Assembly (NCBI GenBank): GCA_947623175.1
Contig: CANQGK010000023.1
Coordinates: forward strand, 1-37,725
Reading direction: 5' to 3'
Length of the DNA stretch: 37,725 nt
From: an uncultured Clostridia bacterium
Lineage (GTDB): Bacteria > Bacillota > Clostridia > Oscillospirales > Acutalibacteraceae
Made by a program: the position numbers and the translations under genes. Of the stretch, positions 7,103-14,649 are shown one piece after another. The stretch's first letter is position 1; each line of letters opens with the position of its first letter. The notes below the pieces were generated by a model. The model had not been told where the DNA came from and did no database searches. It saw nothing but the letters and a program-made list of their open reading frames with translations.

Positions 7103-8998
7103 TTATCGGTCTGCGATAGCGGTTCCGTCATGCTCCTTGCAGTTTTTCAGGTGAACGTAAGCCTCATCCGACTCATAAACGGAGAGCGAATTGCTGTCAA
7201 GAGTGCAGTTTTCAAACAAAATATCCTTTACGTGGGTGCCGTTCTTGCCGGTGTTGCCGCTGTTGGCGCCGATAATAAAGGTCGTGCCGGCGCCGGAAGA
7301 TATCGTGCAGTTGCGATATGTGATATTTTCCGGAACGGGGCCCTCGGTCGAGCCGTATACGTCTATCCATGTGCGCAGGTTGAAAATCTCGGAGTTTTGG
7401 ATCGTCAGCGGCCCACGGAAACGGAAGGTACCGTTAAAATCGCAATTTGTGATAACCGAACCGGGCGCGCATCGGTTTTTAAAGAACGCCAGCATACTCA
7501 CGCCCGAATTGTTCAGCCTCTCGAGCGGTTTTTCCAGAACGAAGACGTTTTCGTCGTTTGATTGCCGAATGATGCGTTTTACCTTGGCGGTTCCGCAGTC
7601 TTCGCCGGTTTCCGCATCGATAACGCTCAGCTCGTCGCCGGCTTTGATCGGGTAATACTTGCCGCTTTCGGGCCAAACCAGCGTGATGCGGTTCTTTGCT
7701 ACGTTATAATCCGAAACGTACATGGTTGACGAGGAAATATTAAATATGTCGTCATAGTTGCCGGTGGCGGTACAGTTTTTCCAGGTGATCGCCGCGCGGT
7801 TATCCTTGGTATGAAAGGCGTCGCGCCAGCTTGTGAAATTCATATTGCGGTCAAGGTCGTTGTCCGCCGGAACAAAATCAACGGCGTCAAAGGTAAGCTT
7901 GCCGTCGTTATTGTTTATCAGCATTCCGAAGCGGGCGCAGGAGTGAATATCTACGTTTTTCATCGAAAAGCCGTCGTTTGAGCTTACCGTAAAGCCGCGC
8001 TCTATCAAATGACCGACGCCGGGCGTGGGACAAATCATACCGTTGCTTTGCAGGTTGCCGTTTGACAGCCAGGCGCGGGTGTTGGTATCGGTGGTAAAGT
8101 AGATGCGGAAGGTTTTTTGCTCACGGTCGACCATTTCGTATCTTGAAATATACATATGATACCGGGAATCGTGACGGTTGATCACACCGAACCAACCGGA
8201 GTTCGGGGCGGAATATGATTTGCCGCTTTCAAGCCCGATGTCGCGATCCGCTCTCATCAGCGCCGAACCCTCGGAAACGTCGGTCGACAGGCAAACGGCG
8301 GTAAATGCGGGTTTGTTTTTCAAATCAAAGTGCAGATTTTGCACCGTGCAGTCCTTCGACTCGGTTACGGTGAGGTACTGCGTCAAAGCGTCCAGCAAAA
8401 CGGTACTGCCCTGTCCGTCTACGGTAAGCCCCCGAACTCCGCTTATGTAGATGAGCGAGGACATGGTGACGGATTTTGCGTAATAGGTCTTACCCTTTTC
8501 AAAAATAAGCTTTGATCCGGGGCCGCAGTCGGTCAGAGCGGATATGGCTTTGAAAATGGCGGGGCCGTCGTCGGTTTTACCGTCGCCCTTTGCGCCGTAA
8601 TCCTTTAAATAAAGGGTTTTGACGGGCGCGTCCGCATTGCGATAGAACGGGACGTCATCTTGATAAGAGTAATCGGTAAAGATGCGCTTGATACGCTTGA
8701 TGATCTTGATAAGATAGCTTTCGTTTTCGTCGTCGGCGGAAGAGGGATCCGAATAATCCGGTATAGGCTCGTCGAGGGACTCATTCTCCCCCGTGCCGCC
8801 GTCATCGTTTTGCACCACGACGACCTTTTTGATGATTTTTTTCCCGCCGCCGCTGTTCAACAACAAAACAGCCGTAACGGTTCCGGCAATCAAGGCGGCA
8901 ATAACCGCGCCGATAATCAGCCAAAGGATCAGCCGTTTTTTCTTTTTCGCTTTTTCGGGCGAGGCTGTGATCGGTTCAGAGGGAATCGGTTGGCTCAT
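7103..8998 (-). CDS. Membrane-anchored right-handed beta-helix protein (pectate lyase superfamily-like)
   Basis: The 631-residue protein starts with a cytoplasmic basic tail (KKKKR, 18-22), one transmembrane helix (about 23-47) and a long acidic Ser/Asp/Asn linker (about 60-125). The beta-helix then opens with LYLKDYGAKGDGKTDD, the cap of Pectate_lyase_3/GH28-like domains. Repeated short beta strands and many Asn/Asp turns follow. A conserved block WRDAFHTKDNRA plus NYDDIFNISSS (about 400-440) is shared with two other proteins in this window and is the best active-site candidate. The architecture predicts a surface-displayed, N-anchored carbohydrate-active domain. GH110- or GH28-type hydrolase, or lyase, cannot be decided. 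AAGGAGG lies 7 nt before the ATG. It is divergent from the 9329 gene. Confidence 0.82.
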   Translation of the reverse strand: MSQPIPSEPITASPEKAKKKKRLILWLIIGAVIAALIAGTVTAVLLLNSGGGKKIIKKVVVVQNDDGGTGENESLDEPIPDYSDPSSADDENESYLIKIIKRIKRIFTDYSYQDDVPFYRNADAPVKTLYLKDYGAKGDGKTDDGPAIFKAISALTDCGPGSKLIFEKGKTYYAKSVTMSSLIYISGVRGLTVDGQGSTVLLDALTQYLTVTESKDCTVQNLHFDLKNKPAFTAVCLSTDVSEGSALMRADRDIGLESGKSYSAPNSGWFGVINRHDSRYHMYISRYEMVDREQKTFRIYFTTDTNTRAWLSNGNLQSNGMICPTPGVGHLIERGFTVSSNDGFSMKNVDIHSCARFGMLINNNDGKLTFDAVDFVPADNDLDRNMNFTSWRDAFHTKDNRAAITWKNCTATGNYDDIFNISSSTMYVSDYNVAKNRITLVWPESGKYYPIKAGDELSVIDAETGEDCGTAKVKRIIRQSNDENVFVLEKPLERLNNSGVSMLAFFKNRCAPGSVITNCDFNGTFRFRGPLTIQNSEIFNLRTWIDVYGSTEGPVPENITYRNCTISSGAGTTFIIGANSGNTGKNGTHVKDILFENCTLDSNSLSVYESDEAYVHLKNCKEHDGTAIADR

Positions 8999-9041
8999 AA
9001 TACTATATTCCTCCTTATGTTAATTTCTGTTTACCACATTC

Positions 9042-9070
9042 ATTATATAATAGCGCTTCATAAAAAACAA
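9042..9070 (-). promoter_or_regulatory. Promoter of the membrane-anchored PbH gene
   Basis: On the minus strand TTGTTT (9070-9065) and TATAAT (9047-9042) are separated by 17 bp. The GCAA-N3-TTGC dyad at 9094-9104 lies about 29 nt (centre) upstream of this -35 box, a position suitable for an activator. Confidence 0.65.
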
Positions 9071-9090
9071 GCGATTAAATTGACAATTAT

Positions 9091-9107
9091 ATAGCAATTT
9101 TTGCTAT
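9091..9107. promoter_or_regulatory. Inverted repeat ATAGCAA-TTT-TTGCTAT
   Basis: A perfect 7-bp dyad with a 3-nt centre lies between the two divergent genes. Its core AGCAATTTTTGCT is repeated exactly at 14341-14353, and its reverse complement core is at 14522-14532. A looser copy GCAAATATTGC lies at 9192-9202. Inferred to be a transcription factor site. Confidence 0.65.
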
Positions 9108-9191
9108 GTTTGGGTTTTTGAAATAAAAATAACCTAAATATCGGAAGTTAGCTTTTCCCTCGTTATAATAAATAAAAGCAACAAAAGCAGT

Positions 9192-9202
9192 GCAAATATT
9201 GC
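9192..9202. promoter_or_regulatory. GCAA-N3-TTGC dyad, second copy in the divergent region
   Basis: GCAAATATTGC is a palindrome of the same form as the element at 9091-9107. It lies on the 9329 side of the intergenic region, about 40 nt before the candidate -35 at 9242. Confidence 0.5.
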
Positions 9203-9241
9203 TTAAACAAATATATAAATTGCTCACTAAACGGGGATGAC

Positions 9242-9270
9242 TTGCATTGAAATTAAAAGTAATTTAAAAT
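9242..9270 (+). promoter_or_regulatory. Candidate promoter for the 9329 gene
   Basis: TTGCAT (9242-9247) and TAAAAT (9265-9270) are 17 bp apart, about 60 nt before the start codon. An alternative -10 TATAAT exists at 9164-9169 but has no recognisable -35 at the right distance. The whole 8999-9328 stretch is AT-rich regulatory DNA with no gene. Confidence 0.45.
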
Positions 9271-9328
9271 GAAAGTAAATTGAACCCCGAAAAAATTTTC
9301 AGGTCAATAATTTAAGAATGAAAGGAAC

Positions 9329-12300
9329 ATGAAGATGAAGACAAACATAAAAAAGCTTTGCAGCTTGCTGTTGACGTCGGCGCTTTTGCTTTCGACTGTG
9401 CCCTTTGTCGGCGCGTCTGCCGAGGCGCCGAACGACGAAGTCACCTTGAGTGACGGCTCAAAATGGCTTGCGCAACTCGGAAGCAACGTCGCGCTCGAAT
9501 GCACAAACGACGGTGTTTGGGGAGATTACAAAATCACTCCGTCCGAGAGCGCGGACTCCGGTTTCAAAGTTATGCCGGCGGAGCCTGTGGCTGTGAATGA
9601 CGAAGTTGACCTTTCCTGCTACTATGACGGCTCCGCGCCGACCTTCGGGTATTCCGCTCGGTATTCACTGGACGGTTTGCGCTCGAGCAAGGCGAATTAC
9701 GGGCAAATCGAATTTTACAGAGAAGAAACCGGCAATAAAACAAAAGTGTTCTTGGCGTATAACGGCGGCACTGCGGAAATTGCCAAGTTCACGGCGACTC
9801 GCGCGACTTTGGCAAATATTACGATTGTAAAGCAAGACGGCAGTTACTACGTTTCTTATAAAGGCAACGTACTTGATGCGAAAAATTATTCGTCGGAGCT
9901 GCAAGAGGCGGTAAAGCTCGAGAACTATTTCCCGACGGAGCTGCTTGAGAATAACGGTATGCTTTATTTCTTCTGCACGGCTGCCTCGCTGCGCGGGGGC
10001 GCGCGGTTGATTTTACACAAACACCGTGAGAATTATACAACCACCTATTCCCACCTTGTAGCGGGCGGCGACCGCAATACGCCGGACTCATGGGCAATCA
10101 AAAGCGGTATGCCCTCGGCTAAGACGTATACCGTGGATGCTGCCGCTTGGCAGGGGCAGTTTGGCGTCGAAGGGATCGCGGGAGGCGATTCGGCAAGCTA
10201 CGGCATACCGGTTGCCACCGTGAAACAGGGTGAGCTGACCTCTAACACCTTTATGCTGCTTAATCAGTTGTCGGCAACACCGTCCGCCAACCGTTACCAT
10301 TATTTCGATTTTTCGAACGATCCGACCTTTGCCACAAAGGATACCGTTTCGATAATCTACGTCACCACCGCGGGAGCGACCGCGCATGTGGCGTATAACG
10401 GCCAAACCAAGGGATGCTTAAATTATTTAAACGGCGGAGCATGGTATAACTGTCACTTTGTATCGGACGGCACAAAAATCACCGGCATATATATGATGAC
10501 CGGCTCCCAAGGCGGCACCTGGGATGCGCCGGCGGATACTACCCTGCAGGTGGGGAAACCGATTTATCTGCGTGTCAGAGTAGATAACAATTCGGACGTG
10601 ATCACCTTGACCTCAAAGGTAATGTTCCCGGCGGGAGCCCTGCCGACGACAAACGCCTATACCCCGGCGGATACCTTGAACGCTGCGACCGTAGCGGCTC
10701 TTGAGTCGGATGATATCGCCGCCGCCAAAGAGACGGCGGATGCGTTTTATGCGAGCGACTACCGCTATGCGGCTTCGTACGAAGCGGAAATCGCCGCCGC
10801 GCAGATCGAGTTTAAATACCATTCGGAAAAAATCGCGGCTGCCGCGGCTGTAGACGCCGCTATTGAAAATTTGGCGGCAAGCGTAGCCGTTGAGGATCTC
10901 TTATATCAGGATATCGCCGCGGTACAATCCGTTTCCGACGCTTATGATGCGCTGGATGTCTACGCAAAAACTTTGGTGAAGAATTACGCCACATTGCAGG
11001 CTTATTTGGCGGCTATCGAGGGACTTACCGACGACGGCCGTTACCGCACAAGCGACGGCACCGTATATCGCGTTAAGTACGACTCGGACGCCATTGCGCT
11101 CGACTCCGACAGCGATAACGGCGCTTTGGAAGCGACCTTGAAAGGACCGCAGAGCGCCGAAAACAGTTACTTGGGCGTTGTCACGCAGGACCGTTATCCC
11201 ATAGTATCGGGCAAATACGAAGTCGCGCAGTATTTCGGTACTGCCGATAACTCCGGACGCTTCGGCCTTACGGCGGAGGATCCCGGCGATGACACCGTTT
11301 TTGAAGGTAAAACCAACAACAGCTTTGTGCTTTACCGCACGGAGAGCGGCAACAGCAACACTTTCTATGCTTTGGTAGACGGTGAGTCAACAGAATGTTA
11401 TAAGAGATCCGGCACCACACGCGCCAGAATTTGGAGAGTCGGCGTCACCAAGCAGAACGGCAGTTACTACATGACCGTCGACGACCAGGTGATAGACGGT
11501 ACGGGTTATTCCGAAGAGGTTCAAGAGGCAGTCAAGCTGGAAAACCATTTTGACGCGGATTTCCTTGCAAACAATTACGGCGTACATTTCTTTGCTTTTG
11601 CGAAGTCCATGCACGGAGGCGCCTATTTCCGTCCGACCGTGACTGTGGAAAACAACCTGATATTGGACGTACAGGACCGTTTCGGCGATCCGAATAACAG
11701 TGTATCGGGCATTGCGGAAAAGAACGTTCCGAGTTCTTCTTTGACCGCAGGCGAGGACGGAAACACCTATACCTTCGACGTACCGTCAAACGGCAGTGTA
11801 ACGCTCGCTGAGCCGATCAATCCCGACGGATTTAAAATCAAGGCGAATATGGCGACTGCGGGCGGCAACCAATTGGTATCGTTTGCATTTTCAAATGATC
11901 CGCTCTTCCTTTCCGAGGATACGATTTCGCTGTCGATTATGCAATTCTCTAATGCCACGCAAACGGTTTATTGCAACGGGGCAGAGAGAACTTCTCGGTT
12001 CTCCGGCTTTTACGGCAACAGCGTTGTTCACACCATTTCCTTTGTAAAGCAAGAAGACGACACTTATAAGCTGCGCCTTTTCACCCCGGGCAATGATCTT
12101 ACGGCAAGAGAACCGGATTTTGCTTCCTTAATGGATGCTCCGATCTACTTAAAAATCAGCGGCGCGGCCGCGACCGAGCCTACAATTACCATCACCAATT
12201 CGGTAGAAGACGAACCCGCCTTTACCACAAAAGAGGCGCTTGATACCGCTACCGAAGGCTTCTTGGACGCCGAGGCGACCGAATTGGCAGGGGAAGCCGA

Positions 12301-12622
12301 CGCGACTGTGGAGACCGCCTACGCCGATACGGTCGATTGGTGGAGCTACGGCGATATTATCGCCGAGCTGCAGGATACCGTCGGCGCCTTTACCGAACGT
12401 CAGGCGGACGCCATGCAAAACGCCGCGAAGCTTCGGGAAATCGCCGATTATATCAATGAATTGGCAACGCCGGACGCCCCGCATATGGTGACCTTCAGAA
12501 AGGTACTGCTGGGCGCCGACGAATCGTCGGAAAGCTATGACTTCCACCATGACGAGTCGCAAAACGTTCTGGATCTGATTCGTATGAAGAAGATACTCGC
12601 GGGTATTGTGACAAAAAAATAA
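9329..12622 (+). CDS. Large secreted modular protein with dockerin-like C-terminal motif; likely 5' part of a frameshift fusion
   Basis: The 1097-residue product has a Sec signal peptide (about 1-32, ending GASA). Two copies of a module pair follow. Module A is about 36-230 and 570-765 (each with VTLSDG/TSDG start and KQ[DN]GSYY, then VKLEN[YH]F). Module B is about 300-445 and 835-960 (FSNDP[TL]F, then PIYL[RK]). Alanine-rich helical stretches (about 450-565 and 965-1050) connect them. The end, VTFRKVLLGA then HHDESQNVLDLIRMKKILAG, resembles a degenerate dockerin half. No catalytic motif is visible; binding or scaffolding is an inference. AAAGGA precedes ATG 9329; ATG 9335 is also possible. 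The stop follows directly on a slippery A run, and the -1 frame continues into a PbH domain. Confidence 0.8.
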   Translation: MKMKTNIKKLCSLLLTSALLLSTVPFVGASAEAPNDEVTLSDGSKWLAQLGSNVALECTNDGVWGDYKITPSESADSGFKVMPAEPVAVNDEVDLSCYYDGSAPTFGYSARYSLDGLRSSKANYGQIEFYREETGNKTKVFLAYNGGTAEIAKFTATRATLANITIVKQDGSYYVSYKGNVLDAKNYSSELQEAVKLENYFPTELLENNGMLYFFCTAASLRGGARLILHKHRENYTTTYSHLVAGGDRNTPDSWAIKSGMPSAKTYTVDAAAWQGQFGVEGIAGGDSASYGIPVATVKQGELTSNTFMLLNQLSATPSANRYHYFDFSNDPTFATKDTVSIIYVTTAGATAHVAYNGQTKGCLNYLNGGAWYNCHFVSDGTKITGIYMMTGSQGGTWDAPADTTLQVGKPIYLRVRVDNNSDVITLTSKVMFPAGALPTTNAYTPADTLNAATVAALESDDIAAAKETADAFYASDYRYAASYEAEIAAAQIEFKYHSEKIAAAAAVDAAIENLAASVAVEDLLYQDIAAVQSVSDAYDALDVYAKTLVKNYATLQAYLAAIEGLTDDGRYRTSDGTVYRVKYDSDAIALDSDSDNGALEATLKGPQSAENSYLGVVTQDRYPIVSGKYEVAQYFGTADNSGRFGLTAEDPGDDTVFEGKTNNSFVLYRTESGNSNTFYALVDGESTECYKRSGTTRARIWRVGVTKQNGSYYMTVDDQVIDGTGYSEEVQEAVKLENHFDADFLANNYGVHFFAFAKSMHGGAYFRPTVTVENNLILDVQDRFGDPNNSVSGIAEKNVPSSSLTAGEDGNTYTFDVPSNGSVTLAEPINPDGFKIKANMATAGGNQLVSFAFSNDPLFLSEDTISLSIMQFSNATQTVYCNGAERTSRFSGFYGNSVVHTISFVKQEDDTYKLRLFTPGNDLTAREPDFASLMDAPIYLKISGAAATEPTITITNSVEDEPAFTTKEALDTATEGFLDAEATELAGEADATVETAYADTVDWWSYGDIIAELQDTVGAFTERQADAMQNAAKLREIADYINELATPDAPHMVTFRKVLLGADESSESYDFHHDESQNVLDLIRMKKILAGIVTKK
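12613..12619 (+). other. Candidate -1 frameshift site A AAA AAA
   Basis: Seven A residues are in register as X XXY YYZ: ACA AAA AAA, then the stop UAA (12620-12622). Slippage by -1 reads AAA AAA ATA ACC and stays open for 529 codons to 14205. The -1 frame has no ATG, GTG or TTG from the last stop (12550-12552) until GTG 12682, which has no ribosome binding site. The resulting protein would have 1626 residues. I see no strong downstream hairpin. Transcript slippage or a missing base in the assembly would give the same picture. Confidence 0.65.
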
Positions 12623-12681
12623 CCGACGCCGAAATATCAGCGGACGCAGGCTTATACAGCAATACGGAATATGAACAACGC

Positions 12682-14208
12682 GTGCTGTATTTAAAAAATT
12701 ACGGTGCGGCGGGTGACGGCGTTACGGATGACAGCGCCGCCATCCTGTCCGCATTGGCGGATCTGAAGCGCTCGGGAGTGGGTTCGAGCCTTCAATTGGA
12801 AAGCAATAAGACCTATTACGCGGCTTATGTCGGAAGGAATGCCAAAGCCCTTATAGAGTTAGACCGAGTAAAGGGGCTTACCGTGCAGGGAAACGGCAGT
12901 ACGATTTTAATGGGCTCTCACGCGCCGTATGTTTACGTCACCGGCACAAAAAATTGCGCCGTAAAGGGGCTTACCTTCGATTATGCTCAAAAACCCGCGT
13001 TTTCGGCGACCTGTTCGTCGATTACGCCCGCCGACGGGACGGCGGTGATGATTGCCGACCGTGATATCGGACTTAAAAACGGCGAGATCTATACCCCGCC
13101 GACCGGCGTTTCCTATTGGGGCGCTTTGAATAAGCAGGATTCGCGCTATCACATGTTCATCACAAAAATACAGATGATCAATACGGAAAAACGAACCTTC
13201 CGCGTCACCTTTGATACGGATGACGCCAATACCGCACGGTGGTTGGAAAGTTCGCTTTCGGAATACGGGTTAATTTGTCCGATGCCGAGGGTGGGACAGC
13301 TTCCCGCAAACGAGCGCGCCTTTACCGTCGTTTCAAATGTAGATTTTTCCATGGCGGACGTGAAAATCAATTCCTGTTGTCGGTTTGGGATGTTTGTCGC
13401 CGATAACGAGGGAACCGTTCGGTTTGAGCATGTGGATTTTGTTCCGGCGGATAACGAGCTTGACGGCGTTGTCAACTTTACAAGCTGGCGCGACGCCTGG
13501 CATTGTAAGGACAATCGGGCAAAGATTGTTTGGGATCACTGTACGGCGGTCGGAAATTATGACGACGTCATAAACATTTCTTCTTCCGCCCTTACCGTCA
13601 CCGATTATGATAAGGCGGACAAGAGGTTAACGCTTGTATGGCAGGAGAGCGGCTCCGGACTTTACTATTCCATTCGCCCCGGCGACAGGTTAAGCGTAAT
13701 CGATACCGACACCGGCGCCGATTGCGGTACTGTAGCGGTCGCGTCGGTTATCAAGCAGGCGGACGGCGTAAACGTGATCACGGTGGATTCGCCCTTGACC
13801 GACTTTACGATTGCCGGTAAAAACATTCAGGCTTTCTTTACAAACCGCTGCGCTCCCGATTCTGTAATAAGCAACTGCGATTTCGGCGGAACCTTCCGTT
13901 TCAGAGGGCCTTTAACGGTCACGGACTCGAATTTCTACAACATGAGAATGTGGATAGATCTTTACGACGCCGTGGAAGGCCCTGTACCACAGGATATTCA
14001 TTTTATTCGTTGTGACATTGAGTCGGCTCTCGGCGCGACGATCATTTTAGATTCCTATAACACCAAATCCGCAAGCGGCTATCGTTTGCGTAATATTTCG
14101 TTTGAGGACTGCGTGTTGGAAAGCGACGCGCTGTTGATCGGAAAAAACGATACGGCAGGCGTTAAATTGATTCGTTGTACCCGACATGACGGAATCGACA
14201 TATCATAA
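12682..14208 (+). CDS. Right-handed beta-helix protein, probably the 3' part of a frameshift fusion
   Basis: From GTG 12682 the frame gives 508 residues starting directly at the beta-helix cap LYLKNYGAAGDGVTDD. It shares SRYHMFI, the WRDAWHCKDNRA plus NYDDVINISSS block, and the RFRGPLTV...EGPVP tail with the PbH proteins at 7103-8998 and 31171-32679. There is no Shine-Dalgarno near 12682 (the nearest GGA is 13 nt away) and no signal peptide. The open frame extends back to 12553 and joins the preceding ORF in the -1 frame at 12613-12619, adding about 21 linker residues. I therefore think it is normally made as the C-terminal enzyme-like domain of the secreted protein. Independent translation remains possible. 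Confidence 0.78.
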   Translation: MLYLKNYGAAGDGVTDDSAAILSALADLKRSGVGSSLQLESNKTYYAAYVGRNAKALIELDRVKGLTVQGNGSTILMGSHAPYVYVTGTKNCAVKGLTFDYAQKPAFSATCSSITPADGTAVMIADRDIGLKNGEIYTPPTGVSYWGALNKQDSRYHMFITKIQMINTEKRTFRVTFDTDDANTARWLESSLSEYGLICPMPRVGQLPANERAFTVVSNVDFSMADVKINSCCRFGMFVADNEGTVRFEHVDFVPADNELDGVVNFTSWRDAWHCKDNRAKIVWDHCTAVGNYDDVINISSSALTVTDYDKADKRLTLVWQESGSGLYYSIRPGDRLSVIDTDTGADCGTVAVASVIKQADGVNVITVDSPLTDFTIAGKNIQAFFTNRCAPDSVISNCDFGGTFRFRGPLTVTDSNFYNMRMWIDLYDAVEGPVPQDIHFIRCDIESALGATIILDSYNTKSASGYRLRNISFEDCVLESDALLIGKNDTAGVKLIRCTRHDGIDIS

Positions 14209-14213
14209 CGTGC

Positions 14214-14249
14214 AAGAGGGGGAGGGGCGTACTACTCCCCCTTTTTTCT
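14214..14249 (+). terminator. Intrinsic terminator after the PbH gene
   Basis: The stem GGGGGAG (14218-14224) pairs with CTCCCCC (14235-14241), extended by A-rich/T-rich flanks, and is followed by TTTTTTCTT. It lies 6 nt after the stop codon at 14208 and separates this unit from the long operon downstream. Confidence 0.88.
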
Positions 14250-14340
14250 TATTTTTCCTTTTTTCTGTGCAAAATGACGGTTTTTCCGGAGAAGAGAGTG
14301 AGAAAATAAGAAAAACTCCGGTTGTTTTTATCATCATTTG

Positions 14341-14532
14341 AGCAATTTTTGCTGTCTTCGCCTGTTCCGAGACGTTTGCCTTACGGAGCAAAGTCCGAAA
14401 GCGGCAAAAAAATTGCCCTGCGAACTTAGCATGACGCCAAAACGCGGATAACTATTCCTTTTCGGGTACTTTAAAGGGAAAGAATGGGAATTTTATCGTA
14501 CAAATAATTGCGAATGAGAATGCAAAAATTGC
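14341..14532. promoter_or_regulatory. Cluster of dyads upstream of the long operon
   Basis: Three palindromes lie in this gene-free stretch: AGCAATTTTTGCT at 14341-14353, GGCAA-N5-TTGCC at 14403-14417, and GCAAAAATTGC at 14522-14532. The first and third share their core with the element at 9091-9107. The third is centred about 24 nt upstream of the -35 box at 14551. No gene is visible in 14250-14649. Confidence 0.6.
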
Positions 14533-14550
14533 TCTTAGCTTCTTTATATC

Positions 14551-14579
14551 TTGTAAGCAAAATCAAGAAATGATATAAT
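14551..14579 (+). promoter_or_regulatory. Promoter of the 13-gene carbohydrate operon
   Basis: TTGTAA (14551-14556) and TATAAT (14574-14579) are 17 bp apart. TG at 14571-14572 makes an extended -10. The leader to ATG 14650 is about 65 nt. No other comparable promoter or intrinsic terminator with a U tract was seen downstream within the operon. Confidence 0.8.
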
Positions 14580-14649
14580 TTAAAAAAAGTTGCTTTTTGA
14601 CAAAGGCAAAAACACCAAAATTTTTTTATTCAAAAGGAGAGATCAAGGT

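Noticed and set aside
9164..9169. TATAAT as -10 of the 9329 gene
   Set aside because: The sequence 17 bp upstream (TCGGAA) is not a usable -35, and a better pair exists at 9242-9270.
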